From assembly GCA_021813325.1 (NCBI GenBank), contig JAKALA010000026.1:1-47936 (forward strand): a stretch of DNA of 47,936 nt, in the 5' to 3' direction. This DNA comes from a bacterium. Its GTDB lineage: Bacteria > Verrucomicrobiota > Verrucomicrobiia > Limisphaerales > UBA11358. Positions 6,948 to 16,814 of the stretch are shown here, piece by piece. Within the stretch, counting starts at the first letter, position 1. Each line of letters opens with the position of its first letter. The notes below the pieces were generated by a model that saw only the letters and a list, made by a program, of their open reading frames with translations, had not been told where the DNA came from and did not search any database. Position numbers and translations under genes: made by a program.

Positions 6948-8468
6948 ATGAAATATCTGTTAAGCCTGGCGCTCCTGCTCGCCACCTTCCCGCTTGGCGC
7001 CGCCGAAACCAATCCTCCGACGGCCACCAATTCCCCCGTCTCCGCTGAAAAATCGGCCCTGGGAAAAATCCCTGACGCCTCGCATCCGGCCATGCGCGTA
7101 ACCAACACCGTCACGATTGCCGGCGAACCCGTCACCTATGTGGCTGAAACCGGCATGCTGCCGTTGCTTCAGCCGGATGGCTCCTCGCGCGCTTCGGTTT
7201 TTTACGTGGCCTACACCAAACGGGACGAACCGAACCAGGCCAAGCGCCCCGTCACGTTTTGCTTCAACGGCGGGCCCGGCTCGGCTTCGGTTTGGCTGCA
7301 CCTGGGCGCGCTGGGACCGCGCCGCGTCATAATGAATGAAGACGGTTCGCAACCGCCGCCGCCGTATGCGCTGGTGGATAACGCGTATTCCATACTCAAC
7401 GCGAGCGATTTGGTCTTCATTGATCCTGTCGCCACCGGCTTCAGCCGTCCCGCCAAGGATGAAAAGGTGGATCAATTCTTTGGCGACTCGGCGGATTTGG
7501 AATCCGTGGGCGAATTCATCCGGCTTTGGACCACGCGGCATGACCGCTGGCTTTCGCCGAAATTTCTTTGCGGCGAAAGTTACGGTGTCTTCCGCGCCGC
7601 CGGTCTGGCTGAATATCTTCGCGGCCGTTACGGCATGTATTTGAACGGCTTGGTGCTGGTATCGGGCGTGCTGGATTTTGGCACGCTCAACGGCGGCACC
7701 GGCAACGATCTGCCGTATCCGCTGATTCTGCCGGCTTACACGGCGGCGGCTCATTTTCATAAAAAATTGCCGGCGGATTTGCAGGCCGACCTGGGCAAAG
7801 CCCTGGCTGAATGCCGCAGCTTTGCGCGCGGCGAATATACCTCGGCCCTGCTTCAGGGCGCGGCCCTGCCAGCAGAGGAACGCCAGAAAGTGGTCGCCGA
7901 ACTGGCGCGGCTTACCGGCCTGAGCCCGTCGGTCATTGAGGACAATGATTTGCGCGTGGACCCGGGCGTCTTTCGCAAGCAACTGCTGCACGATCAAGGC
8001 CTGATTCTCGGGGCTTACGACGGACGACTGACCGGGCGCGATGGCGATCCGGCGTCGCCGCGATCCGGCTTTGATCCCTCCAGCGCGGCGGTTATGGGAC
8101 CGTTCTCCGCCGCCATGAATTCGTATGTGCGCAATGAATTAAAGTTCGAAGACGATTTGCCGTATGAACTGCTCGCCGGGGTGCAGCCGTGGAACTACGG
8201 GGCGCGAAATAACTTTGCCAATGCCAGCGATAAACTTGCCGCCGTCATGAACCAGGAGCCTTATCTGCGCGTGCTGGTGCTGGGCGGACGCTGCGATCTG
8301 GTTTGTCCCATCGACACCATCCGCCACAGCATCGAGCACCTGCCACTCGCGCCCGCCTACCGGCAGAACATCCAATTCGCCGAATTCGATGCCGGGCACA
8401 TGATGTATATCAACCTGCCGGACCTGAAGAAAATGCAGACGGACCTGACCCGGTTTATCGATCAATAA
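6948..8468 (+). CDS. secreted S10-family serine carboxypeptidase-like peptidase
   Basis: 506 aa. A signal peptide (MKYLLSLALLLATFPLGAA) points to export to the periplasm or outside. The alpha/beta-hydrolase core shows FCFNGGPGSAS (oxyanion region, 105-114) and the nucleophile Ser211 in CGESYG. The Asp450 in GGRCDLVCP and His484 in AGHMMY complete a Ser-Asp-His triad. These fit family S10, which trims C-terminal residues from peptides. ATG at 6948 is chosen because the signal peptide starts there; upstream codons in frame are unlike protein. It is divergent from the prepilin gene. Confidence 0.9.
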   Translation: MKYLLSLALLLATFPLGAAETNPPTATNSPVSAEKSALGKIPDASHPAMRVTNTVTIAGEPVTYVAETGMLPLLQPDGSSRASVFYVAYTKRDEPNQAKRPVTFCFNGGPGSASVWLHLGALGPRRVIMNEDGSQPPPPYALVDNAYSILNASDLVFIDPVATGFSRPAKDEKVDQFFGDSADLESVGEFIRLWTTRHDRWLSPKFLCGESYGVFRAAGLAEYLRGRYGMYLNGLVLVSGVLDFGTLNGGTGNDLPYPLILPAYTAAAHFHKKLPADLQADLGKALAECRSFARGEYTSALLQGAALPAEERQKVVAELARLTGLSPSVIEDNDLRVDPGVFRKQLLHDQGLILGAYDGRLTGRDGDPASPRSGFDPSSAAVMGPFSAAMNSYVRNELKFEDDLPYELLAGVQPWNYGARNNFANASDKLAAVMNQEPYLRVLVLGGRCDLVCPIDTIRHSIEHLPLAPAYRQNIQFAEFDAGHMMYINLPDLKKMQTDLTRFIDQ

Positions 8469-8476
8469 AAGTTGCA

Positions 8477-11400
8477 CTACGGCGTCACCGTTGGACTGGA
8501 AGCATCGGGCGGCGCATTGGTATTGGGCGACGGCGAGAACAATCCTTTGATCGTATCAATGGGATGCATCGGCGCGAGGAGCATTCGCGCGGGCAGCAAA
8601 ATGGGCTTGGCCTTGGGATCTTCCAGCGTGCCGGTGACATCGCATTCAAACACCTTGCTCACCGGCCAGAGCAAGGTGCTGACCAGCGGCCCCACCACCC
8701 AAACATCGCGCAGCAAATGCGCCGTGACCCGGGCTTTGACATTTTCCTGCAAATCCACCGTGCCGGTGTAACTCAAGCGCATCAGTTTGGTGTGTATTTC
8801 CATCGAATCCGTGGCAATCACGCCGTTGGTCAGGATGTATTGCGCCGTCGCCTCAGTGGCGCGGCTGTTGCCCAAGCCCGTGGAAACCGTGTTGAGCACG
8901 GGCGAAATGATGCCGAACACCGGATAATCCCAAAGCAATCCATCCCGCAGTTTCAACTGGCCGTGGCCATTCCAAGTGTGCCAGTCGGAGGAGTTGGCCC
9001 GCGTCACCGTCACGCGCCCGGAAAGCATTCCTTCCAGCTTGTTGGTCGGCGCCCACAAAGCCTCGGCCATGCGATGCAAATCCACATTGGCGCCCGTCGC
9101 CTCAAAGCTCATATCGGTGCCGACGATTTCCGGTCGCAAATCAAAAATTCCCCACCCGCGCACCTCGCCGCCGTAGGCTTCCGAAACCGCATTGGTCAGG
9201 ATCAAATGGTGGTTCCACCAATGAATCCGCCCGGAAATCGCCGGCGTTTCAAATTTGCGCCAGCGGAAATGCGCCGTGCCCACCAAATCCACCCATAAAT
9301 CCGCGTCATCCTGCACCACCTCGCCATCCACCTGTTTCAGCGGAATACAGCCCTGAACCCGCGCCGTCGGCACGTCCAGAAATTCATACGGCGCCATCGC
9401 CTCGGCCGTTTTGGGGCCGATCGCCCGGCCCACCACCATCGGCTCGACATTCCCCGCGCCGCCAGCGATGAACAACCGTTCGCCCGCCAGATCCAACGTG
9501 ACTTTTTCAGCGGAGAATTGCTGCGCTCCGCCGGCGCGAACCAGTTTTGGCTCCGCAAAATTCGCCGTCAAATTGGAATAAACCACATTGGCCGTCACGC
9601 GATCCACCGTTTGCTGGCGAATGGCAAAATCCGCCAGCGCCAGCCGCCCGGTCGCCGTCAAATCGCTCAACGCGTCCAGCCGGCCATTCGCGCTCAACGC
9701 CAAATCGAGCGGCTGTGAAAACGTGAGCTCATCAAAACCGCGGATTGCCCGGGGCGCGGTGAGAAAAGTCTTGATATTGACCAGGTCAAATTGGCCCGAT
9801 AACGTCGCGGCGAACTGCCGGCTGAATTCGTTGGCCCGCGCCCCCAATTCCAGGTGCGTCCGGCCTTGTTCAATGCGTCCGCTCACGGTCATGTTGGTGC
9901 GCGCCTGCCAGTTGCCGTTTGCGGCGAGCTGCAATTTCACGGGTTCCCTGGCGGTCAGTTCCACCATTTTGTCCAAAATAAAATTGGTGGCTAAAAACGG
10001 ACTCAAACTGCCGGCATCCAACTGGCCGTGGATTTCGCTCTCAAAATTCTTCGTGAGCGCATTGCCACTGCCGGTGAACCGCAACTCGCTGCGCCCTTGC
10101 GCCACGCGTCCGGTTGCCGTCAACCGATCCGGCGTTTGCCAGTTGCCCTGGAGGTCGAGCGCCAGCGAGGTCAGCTCATTCGTCGCCAGGACCGGAGGCG
10201 AATAGCCCGCCTGATCTGGTTTAAAAAACGGACGCAAATTGGCCGGGTCGATTTGCGCGCTGAGATGTCCGGAAAAATGCTTCGTCCGGTCGCCCGCCGT
10301 GCCGGTCAGGCTGACGTGCGTGCGCCCTTGCGCCAGTTTCAATTCCGTCAAATTCCAATCGGAACCGGTTTTGCTGAGGCGCGTTTGCACGCGATCCAGC
10401 GGCACGGAATGAACCGCCAGATTGTCGCCGGTCAGTCCGGCGGAAATTTCCCAGGACGGTCCGCTCACCGGCTCATCGGCGGCGGCATCCGTCCACGGCG
10501 GCAGGCGGAACGAACCATCGCCGCGCAGGCGGGGAATTTTGGACCAGGTCATTTCCCGCAACCACGGCTGGTATTTATCCGGCAGCGCCGGGGCCAGTGC
10601 GCGCAGGTCAAACTGGAAATCATTGGTGAAATTCACCCGGCGCGACGGCACATTCAGCCGCGCAGCCACCGCCAGTTCTCCCCCGCCAAAGCCGGCGGAA
10701 AGATTGGTCACCCACAAATCCGGCGCGGCCCAAAAGCCCGCGCAAGCCAGTTTTTTCGCGGATCCTTTCGCGGTTTTCAAAGAACTCGCCCGCATGGCCC
10801 ACTTAATCCGAAACGGCTCCAAATCAGCCCAGAAGCCCCAGGCCGGATTGCTGTTGGTTTGGGCGAGATCCGGCGCCGCCAGTTCCGCCGTGGCCTGAAA
10901 GTCATTGGCCGAAAACCAGGGCGTTTTCACCCCGATCGCGGCCGCTTCCAGTCGCGCGGTCATGGTATGCACATTCCGCGCATCACCGGCCAGGGCCAGG
11001 CGCAATTGCGGTTCGCCTTCAAAGTGGATTTGTTTCAGCGTCTCGGAAAAATCCTTGAGCGATGCGATGATGGCGCTGCGGTCCGAACTGGCGCCGCCAA
11101 ACATTTTCCAATGCGCGGCCTCGGGGGCGTGGGTCACTTCGCCGCGAATGGCAATCAACGCCCCGGCAAAGTGCGCGCGGAAATGATCCAACGACCATGT
11201 GCCCGCTTCGCCAAAACGCAGGTCGGTTTGCAGGTTGGTGAGTGTCAGTTCGTTCGTGGGCGAGAGCGGCAGGAAAAAAAAACCGTCTTTCAGGATCAAC
11301 CCGTTCAGTTCCAAACGCCGGCGCAAGAACGCCGAAAAATCCAGTTGTAAACGGACTTCGCGGGCTCCGACTGCGGCGTGTTCCCGGGTCTGGCTTTCGC

Positions 11401-11632
11401 CGATGTGAACATTTTCCGCGATCAGCCCGCGCGCCAGACTCAGCCGCATCCGGCTGAACTCCAGATCCAGCCCCTGTTCGTGGAGCGAAGCAACGATCCG
11501 GGTTTTAATAAATCCGGGGAGGCCGATGCGGTTGCACCACAGAAATGCGCCCAGCACCAGCAGCACCGCAAACCAGATCCCGAAGCGAACGCAGCGGAAA
11601 CCAATGCGACAGTTGCGCCAGAACCCGGGCAT
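8477..11632 (-). CDS. large AsmA/TamB-like envelope protein
   Basis: 1051 aa. One N-terminal membrane segment (about 15-34) is followed by a very long beta-rich region with many short repeating strands of the type LTATGRVAQGRSELRF, TNMTVSGRIEQGRTHLEL and LSDLTATGRLALADF. The C-terminal part (from about residue 830, VDLHRMAEAL to TGTLEDPKAKPI) resembles the AsmA-like C-terminal domain. Known members are anchored in the inner membrane, span the periplasm as a hydrophobic groove, and are linked to phospholipid transport or outer-membrane assembly. It is the last gene of a five-gene operon: its ATG lies 1 nt after the DUF4340 stop. The exact subfamily and cargo are unknown. Confidence 0.75.
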   Translation of the reverse strand: MPGFWRNCRIGFRCVRFGIWFAVLLVLGAFLWCNRIGLPGFIKTRIVASLHEQGLDLEFSRMRLSLARGLIAENVHIGESQTREHAAVGAREVRLQLDFSAFLRRRLELNGLILKDGFFFLPLSPTNELTLTNLQTDLRFGEAGTWSLDHFRAHFAGALIAIRGEVTHAPEAAHWKMFGGASSDRSAIIASLKDFSETLKQIHFEGEPQLRLALAGDARNVHTMTARLEAAAIGVKTPWFSANDFQATAELAAPDLAQTNSNPAWGFWADLEPFRIKWAMRASSLKTAKGSAKKLACAGFWAAPDLWVTNLSAGFGGGELAVAARLNVPSRRVNFTNDFQFDLRALAPALPDKYQPWLREMTWSKIPRLRGDGSFRLPPWTDAAADEPVSGPSWEISAGLTGDNLAVHSVPLDRVQTRLSKTGSDWNLTELKLAQGRTHVSLTGTAGDRTKHFSGHLSAQIDPANLRPFFKPDQAGYSPPVLATNELTSLALDLQGNWQTPDRLTATGRVAQGRSELRFTGSGNALTKNFESEIHGQLDAGSLSPFLATNFILDKMVELTAREPVKLQLAANGNWQARTNMTVSGRIEQGRTHLELGARANEFSRQFAATLSGQFDLVNIKTFLTAPRAIRGFDELTFSQPLDLALSANGRLDALSDLTATGRLALADFAIRQQTVDRVTANVVYSNLTANFAEPKLVRAGGAQQFSAEKVTLDLAGERLFIAGGAGNVEPMVVGRAIGPKTAEAMAPYEFLDVPTARVQGCIPLKQVDGEVVQDDADLWVDLVGTAHFRWRKFETPAISGRIHWWNHHLILTNAVSEAYGGEVRGWGIFDLRPEIVGTDMSFEATGANVDLHRMAEALWAPTNKLEGMLSGRVTVTRANSSDWHTWNGHGQLKLRDGLLWDYPVFGIISPVLNTVSTGLGNSRATEATAQYILTNGVIATDSMEIHTKLMRLSYTGTVDLQENVKARVTAHLLRDVWVVGPLVSTLLWPVSKVFECDVTGTLEDPKAKPILLPARMLLAPMHPIDTIKGLFSPSPNTNAPPDASSPTVTP

Positions 11633-11633
11633 A

Positions 11634-13433
11634 TCACGGAGCGTTGGGCGGAATGGTCAGATACGTGGTAATAAACTGGTAAAGCACGGCGGGGAAAATA
11701 AATGCCCAGCGTTCATTGCCATAGGTGACCGCCGCGAACGCGCTGTGGAGCGCAGGCAGTTCGCCGCCGAATTCCAGCGTCAGTTTTTCGCCGGTCTTCA
11801 ACTCAACGGTGATCGAGAGGTTGTCGGGGTTCAGGCCGTAATTTTTGACGCCATCTTCTGCGCTGAAGTCGCAGCCCACCCAGCCGGCGGCGGTCAGTTG
11901 GCCCAGCCGGTGGATGGTTTCCTCCACGGCGGGCGGATTGTCCAGAATCCCCTGGGAACCGAGCGACCATTTATTTTCGCCGGTTCGGATCAACACGCGT
12001 GTTTTGCCACTTTGATGCAGTGTGACCTGGGCCACATTCGTTTCCGAAAAATTCCAGACGCGGCGGTCGCGATAAAACCAGCCGGCATCAAACAGGAACA
12101 GGTTGTTATAATCGGAGGGCGTAATGGCATAGACCGATTCTTCATCCGCCCGCTTCGCAAAAACACGGTTGGTTTCCACCGTTCCGAACGACAATTGAGC
12201 CAGCGGCGCGTTGGTGTCGCCCGGCGCGGCCCGTAAAATAATCTGATGCGCGGGGTCGGCGAGGCCAAAGCTTTGCAGGTCGGCGGCACTGGCCAGATCT
12301 TTCACGAACTCGGACACCCGCAAATCGCCCAAGATTTTCAGCAGCGCCTGCACCGAGCCGGCGTCCCCGGGATATTTTTCACCGGCCACAACCCAGTTGG
12401 TGCCGCGAAATTGCAGCGTGTAATTGATGGTGTTGTTGGTGCCGCGAAATTCAATTTCGCCGACCGGCGCGGTGAGATTCAGCAGATGCGGATCGCGATA
12501 ATCATTCACCGCGCCGCGCCAGCCGCTGAAGGCGTCCTTGCCCGCCGCCGCCACGGTATTCCAGCCGGCGCGGCGGACATAAATCTGGCTGGCGTTGTCC
12601 GGCAGATTGTTGCCCGCCTGCACCCCGGAAACCAGATTGGTGCCGCGGCCCAGCCAGACATCCAAATTGGCCGGCTGCAAGCCGTAACTGCTCAAATCGC
12701 GCGGGTCATCCGTGATGAATTGGCTGATCTGCCCGCCCTGCAACTGCTGCAACGCCGTCGCCAGCCGGCGGCCATCCGCCCGCGCCTTCAACGGGCTGGT
12801 CATGCGCCATAGCTGGTTGGTGGGGTCGCGCCGGAATTCCATGAGCTTGCCGGCGTTGGTAATGACGATCCAATCATACGTCGCGGAAGCGTTCACAAGC
12901 TCGGTGTCCCGCCAGTCGCTGGCGGCGCGGGGGAGCCATTGCAACCAGCCGGCATCCGTCACGAAAATGCCGTCAGTGCCGACAACGCGCACATAAACCT
13001 GATCGCCGGGAGCCGTGAGTTTGCCAATGTTCAACTGCCGTCGCTGGCCGCCGCCGGCAATGACCACGGAATCTCTGGGCGTATCAAAGCCGAATTCAAC
13101 GTCCGGATTTTTGTGCTCGCGCAGATCCGCCGCCGTGAGGCGCGTGACGGGAACCAATTTCACCAGCGCCTCCGCCAAGGAATCCACGGCGGTTTTTTGC
13201 GCCGGATAAAACAGCGGCTTTTGCAGCACCCACTGGCCGTTGGTGCGCGCCACGCTGATTTCCCGGGCTTCCGCCGGCGTGACCTGAATGCCGGTGATGT
13301 CCGTCGTGAGCAAGCCCGGCAGCAACGGCGCCACGGCGACGAGGCCGGCCCGCCAGTATTTTTTCTGCGCCCAGATGGCGGCGGACAGCAGGGCCGCGAT
13401 CAACAGCCAAATGACGGTGGATTTCGATTTCAT
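11634..13433 (-). CDS. DUF4340 domain protein
   Basis: 599 aa. An N-terminal anchor (VIWLLIAALLSAAIWAQ, about 6-22) is followed by a soluble part made of repeated DUF4340-type units, e.g. DITGIQVTPAE, NPDVEFGFDTPRDSVVI, DLSSYGLQPANLDVWLG, DLQSFGLADPAHQIILR and VKNYGLNPDNLSITVEL. Such proteins regularly accompany GldG-like ABC components, but their role is not established. ATG at 13433 overlaps the upstream stop as ATGA. The extension to 13598 is read-through of the upstream gene's other frame. Confidence 0.85.
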   Translation of the reverse strand: MKSKSTVIWLLIAALLSAAIWAQKKYWRAGLVAVAPLLPGLLTTDITGIQVTPAEAREISVARTNGQWVLQKPLFYPAQKTAVDSLAEALVKLVPVTRLTAADLREHKNPDVEFGFDTPRDSVVIAGGGQRRQLNIGKLTAPGDQVYVRVVGTDGIFVTDAGWLQWLPRAASDWRDTELVNASATYDWIVITNAGKLMEFRRDPTNQLWRMTSPLKARADGRRLATALQQLQGGQISQFITDDPRDLSSYGLQPANLDVWLGRGTNLVSGVQAGNNLPDNASQIYVRRAGWNTVAAAGKDAFSGWRGAVNDYRDPHLLNLTAPVGEIEFRGTNNTINYTLQFRGTNWVVAGEKYPGDAGSVQALLKILGDLRVSEFVKDLASAADLQSFGLADPAHQIILRAAPGDTNAPLAQLSFGTVETNRVFAKRADEESVYAITPSDYNNLFLFDAGWFYRDRRVWNFSETNVAQVTLHQSGKTRVLIRTGENKWSLGSQGILDNPPAVEETIHRLGQLTAAGWVGCDFSAEDGVKNYGLNPDNLSITVELKTGEKLTLEFGGELPALHSAFAAVTYGNERWAFIFPAVLYQFITTYLTIPPNAP

Positions 13434-14950
13434 TTGCGGCGGATGAGCCAGACCAGCCAGCCAAAGAACAGCACGCCGCCGGGCAGCGCGCCCAGCAGAA
13501 GCCAGCGCACTTGTTCGAGCTGGTGTTTGGTGAGGGTCAGGCGATATTCGATCACGGGTCTGGGGCCGATGCCGGAGAGCAGTTGTTCCCGGTTGCAAAG
13601 CCAGTTGACAGCGTAGTTGAGAAAATCACGGTTGGCGGCCGCTTCGATCAGTTGATTGTCCAGAAACAGCGAATCGCCCGCGATGACCATGCGCGTGTTG
13701 CCACGGGGGGTGATGATGCCGGCGGCGGGCTTTTTCTCGACGGAAGCAATGAGCGGATAGCCGCGCGGCGCCGCCGAGGGATCCCCGGCCAGCGTGGATG
13801 TGTCGCTGGAACCGACCAGCGCCTCGACTTGAGGCGAGCTGGCCGACTTGTTCGCCTGGTCGATGGGCATGACCGGCCGCGGCAACACCATTTCCAGCGC
13901 CAGTTGGGACAGCGGGCTGACAAAAGTTTTGCCATTGAAGTTGCGGACCAAGACCACCTGGTTGTTCCCGGAACTGCGGGCATCGTTGACATAATCGGCG
14001 GCGACATTCACGCCCCAGCGCTGTAAAACCGGCTCCAAGCCGGTGGGCGTTCGCAGCGTGGAATAATTGAAAAGCATCAATAAACGGCCACCCTGCGTGA
14101 GATAACGGTCGATTTTCCCGACTTCGGCCGGATCCAGCGTTTTGACCGGCGCGGCGATGACGAGCAAACTGCAATCAGCCGGCACATCCGGCAGGCCCAG
14201 CAAGTCCAGGTTGTGGAGGGCAATGTCATTTTGCGCCAGGGCGCTGCCGAATTTTTGAAAGCCGCCATCCCCCGTGTCGGTGAGCGACGATTCGCCGTGT
14301 CCCTGCAAAAAATACGCCTGCAACGGCTGGCCCTGGGTCAACTCCAGCAGCTTGGAGGTGAACATCACCTCGCCGTTGAACAACACGGGCTTTTTCAGCA
14401 GTTGCATCCGCGTTTCTTTGGGGTCATAACCCGGATCGTCCGGGGACATTTGCACCGTTTGAAAACTGATGATGACGGAGCCGGGAACAACCACATGGCG
14501 GTCGCCGACGGCAAAGATGACCAGGTCTTTCGCCGGCGGCGCGTTCGGGCTGGCCAGCGAAACCGGCAGGTCGTATTTCTCCTTCACCTTCATGGCCTCG
14601 GCCGGGTCGCGGGTGTAGTCCACCGTCCGAAGGGTGATATTTTTATTGGCATCGTGATACACGCCGAGGAGGGCGGCGATGTCCGAGTAAAAATTGTCCT
14701 CGTTGTGCGTGTCGTAATAAAGCGTCACCTCCACGCGGTTGGTGATGGAATGGAGGATGTTCAAGGTCCGCGAGGACAATGCCACGCTGGTCTGCCGGCT
14801 GAGGTAGAACCGGTGGTAAAATTTGGCGCCCAGGAAATTGACCATGACCACGACCGCCAGCACCAGCGCCGTGCGCACCGCGCGGTCCACCCAGCTTCCG
14901 AACCGCTGGGGGGACGAAAAACTGGGCTGGGATTTGGGGTCGTTACTCAT
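13430..14950 (-). CDS. GldG-like ABC-associated protein
   Basis: 506 aa. An N-terminal membrane helix (about 27-44) and a C-terminal one (about 478-500, LLLGALPGGVLFFGWLVWL) flank a large periplasmic domain. The features are those of GldG-type proteins: RTLNILHSITNRVEVTLYYD, LQGHGESSLTDTGDGGFQKF, and DRYLTQGGRLLMLFNYS in a ThuA/GATase-like fold. It starts 1 nt after the permease stop and overlaps the DUF4340 gene. In Bacteroidota the GldA/F/G set is tied to gliding. Here no other gliding genes are present, so an envelope export or remodelling role is more likely. Confidence 0.85.
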   Translation of the reverse strand: MSNDPKSQPSFSSPQRFGSWVDRAVRTALVLAVVVMVNFLGAKFYHRFYLSRQTSVALSSRTLNILHSITNRVEVTLYYDTHNEDNFYSDIAALLGVYHDANKNITLRTVDYTRDPAEAMKVKEKYDLPVSLASPNAPPAKDLVIFAVGDRHVVVPGSVIISFQTVQMSPDDPGYDPKETRMQLLKKPVLFNGEVMFTSKLLELTQGQPLQAYFLQGHGESSLTDTGDGGFQKFGSALAQNDIALHNLDLLGLPDVPADCSLLVIAAPVKTLDPAEVGKIDRYLTQGGRLLMLFNYSTLRTPTGLEPVLQRWGVNVAADYVNDARSSGNNQVVLVRNFNGKTFVSPLSQLALEMVLPRPVMPIDQANKSASSPQVEALVGSSDTSTLAGDPSAAPRGYPLIASVEKKPAAGIITPRGNTRMVIAGDSLFLDNQLIEAAANRDFLNYAVNWLCNREQLLSGIGPRPVIEYRLTLTKHQLEQVRWLLLGALPGGVLFFGWLVWLIRRK

Positions 14951-14951
14951 C

Positions 14952-15704
14952 TTATTTCCAGCGCCGGCTTTCCACCACGCGCAAGGTCAGGAACAAAAAG
15001 AAAAACGTCGCGCTCACGTAAAACACCACCGTGCGGGTGTCCACCACACCGCGCGCAAAATCGTGCATTTGCTCGAACAATCCGAAATAGGCGAGCGCCT
15101 GGTTTTGCCATTCGGAGGTCGCCGGCAGCGCCGCCGCCAGAAAGCCAAGCGAAAACAGACTGACGCCCAGCCCAAAACTGATCATGGCCGCCGCGACCTG
15201 GCTCCGTGAAAGCGACGAGGCAAAACAACCCAGCGACAAAAACAGGCTGCCGGTCAGACCGATGCCCAGCGCCATGCCGCCGGCGGTGCCCGCGTCCAGC
15301 CCGGCATTTTGCTGCGTGAAATGGCGCACAATCAACAGGCAGGCCACCAGCGGCAGCCACGCGAACAGGTAGAAAATCTGCGCCGCGACAAATTTGGAGG
15401 CGACAATCTGCACATCGCCCACCGGCGTGGTCGTCAGGGTTTCAAATGTGCCGGACGCCTTTTCCAACGCATACAGGCGCATCGTGATCACCGGCGAAAC
15501 CAGCAGCACGATCAGCCAGAAGAAATAGGTCCGGTAAAACATTTCCGTCACCGGCATCGGCGAAGGACCGCTTCCCAGATTCTGTAGCAGCACCACGAAA
15601 CTCAATCCGGTCAACAGCGCCACCGCCGCAATGATGACATAGCCCGTCAGGTTCAGAAAATACGCGCCCAGTTCCCGGCGCAGCAGTATGCAGAAAATGC
15701 TCAT
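14952..15704 (-). CDS. ABC-2 type permease (GldF-like)
   Basis: 250 aa inner-membrane protein with about six hydrophobic segments, beginning MSIFCILLRRELGAYFLNLTGYVIIA. The cytoplasmic coupling region contains LYALEKASGTFETLTTTPV, typical of ABC-2/NatB/GldF permeases. Its ATG overlaps the ATPase stop by 4 bp, and the GldG-like gene follows 1 nt after it, so the three are almost certainly one complex. Confidence 0.9.
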   Translation of the reverse strand: MSIFCILLRRELGAYFLNLTGYVIIAAVALLTGLSFVVLLQNLGSGPSPMPVTEMFYRTYFFWLIVLLVSPVITMRLYALEKASGTFETLTTTPVGDVQIVASKFVAAQIFYLFAWLPLVACLLIVRHFTQQNAGLDAGTAGGMALGIGLTGSLFLSLGCFASSLSRSQVAAAMISFGLGVSLFSLGFLAAALPATSEWQNQALAYFGLFEQMHDFARGVVDTRTVVFYVSATFFFLFLTLRVVESRRWK

Positions 15705-16648
15705 TCGCCCTCCTCCGTAGCCGGTTGCGTGACCTGCATGTAAATATCCTCCAGCGTGTGCCGGCTGCGGGTCAGTTCGCGCAAACTCCAGTTTTTCTCC
15801 CGCGCCAGTTGATAAATGATCGGCCGCAAATCACTTCCCGCCTGGGGCGTCAGGGCACACCGGAAATAATCCCCTTCGCCCGGCGACAGATTAAACGATT
15901 CGACCTCGGGCAGGCTTTCGAACATCGTGCGCAACTCGTTCTCCGGCGCCGCTATTTCGGCAATGATCTGGTTGCCGCCCGCCATGCGCCGCTGCAAATT
16001 TTCCGGCGTGTCCGAGGCCAGCACGCGTCCGCCCAGCATGATCAGGACGCGCCCGCACATCATTTCCACCTCCGGCAGAATGTGCGTGGAAATGAGCACG
16101 GTGTGCCGCCCGCCCAGGCTTTTAATCAGCGCCCGCACCGAGCGGATTTGCTGCGGATCCAGCCCGATCGTGGGTTCGTCCAAAATGATCAGCTCCGGGT
16201 CGTGCACCAGGGCATCCGCCAGGCCGACACGCTGCTTGTAACCCTTGGACAACTGGCCAATCACGCGCCGGCCCACATCGGCCAGCCCGCACTGTTCCAT
16301 CACCGTCGTCACCCGGGCGCGCGACTGGCGCCAGCCCAAACCTTTGATCCGGGCGCGAAATTTCAAATACTCGCGGACGCGCATTTCGGGATAGAGGGGG
16401 TTGTTCTCCGGCATGTAACCGATCCGCCGGCGCACGGCATCCGAATCGTGGAACACATCCAGCCCCGCCACGCGCACCGTGCCGCTGGTGGCGGGCATGA
16501 ACCCGGAAAGCACCCGCATCGTCGTGCTTTTGCCTGCCCCGTTCGGACCCAGCAAGCCCACAATCTCGCCCCGCTCGACAGTGAATGAAATATCATCCAC
16601 CGCCGTGCGTCCAGCATAGCGCTTGGTCAAATTGGAAACTTGAATCAT
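15701..16648 (-). CDS. ABC transporter ATP-binding protein (GldA-like)
   Basis: 315 aa. Walker A GPNGAGKST (34-42), the variant signature LSKGYKQR (133-140), Walker B LIILDEPTIGLD (153-164) and the switch His in STHILPEVE are all present. A C-terminal extension of about 80 residues after the ATPase core is typical of DRR/NatA/GldA types. First gene of the five-gene operon. It supplies energy to the permease and GldG-like partners. The operon is divergent from the DUF2851 gene. Confidence 0.93.
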   Translation of the reverse strand: MIQVSNLTKRYAGRTAVDDISFTVERGEIVGLLGPNGAGKSTTMRVLSGFMPATSGTVRVAGLDVFHDSDAVRRRIGYMPENNPLYPEMRVREYLKFRARIKGLGWRQSRARVTTVMEQCGLADVGRRVIGQLSKGYKQRVGLADALVHDPELIILDEPTIGLDPQQIRSVRALIKSLGGRHTVLISTHILPEVEMMCGRVLIMLGGRVLASDTPENLQRRMAGGNQIIAEIAAPENELRTMFESLPEVESFNLSPGEGDYFRCALTPQAGSDLRPIIYQLAREKNWSLRELTRSRHTLEDIYMQVTQPATEEGE

Positions 16649-16753
16649 GACAACGCAAACCGTTGAAAAACCGCTTTCAGCATACCCGGAACCCGCCGGC
16701 GGCGGCGAATAAAAACTTTATTTCCTATAACAGGCAATCCCGCCTGGAGTTGC

Positions 16754-16769
16754 GTTCAAAAATTTGAAC
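16754..16769. promoter_or_regulatory. perfect inverted repeat in the divergent spacer
   Basis: GTTCAAA-AA-TTTGAAC lies between the ABC operon start (16648, minus) and the DUF2851 start (16815, plus). The two-fold symmetry and 16-bp size suit a dimeric repressor site. No regulator can be named. Confidence 0.35.
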
Positions 16770-16814
16770 GTCGCCGGGCTTGACTTTCCAGCCCCGGCAC
16801 CCAAAGACTGCGTC

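Noticed and set aside
10028-11350. Long plus-strand open frame (440 codons)
   Set aside because: It lies wholly inside the AsmA-like gene on the other strand, is Arg/Gln/Gly-rich and shows no motif.
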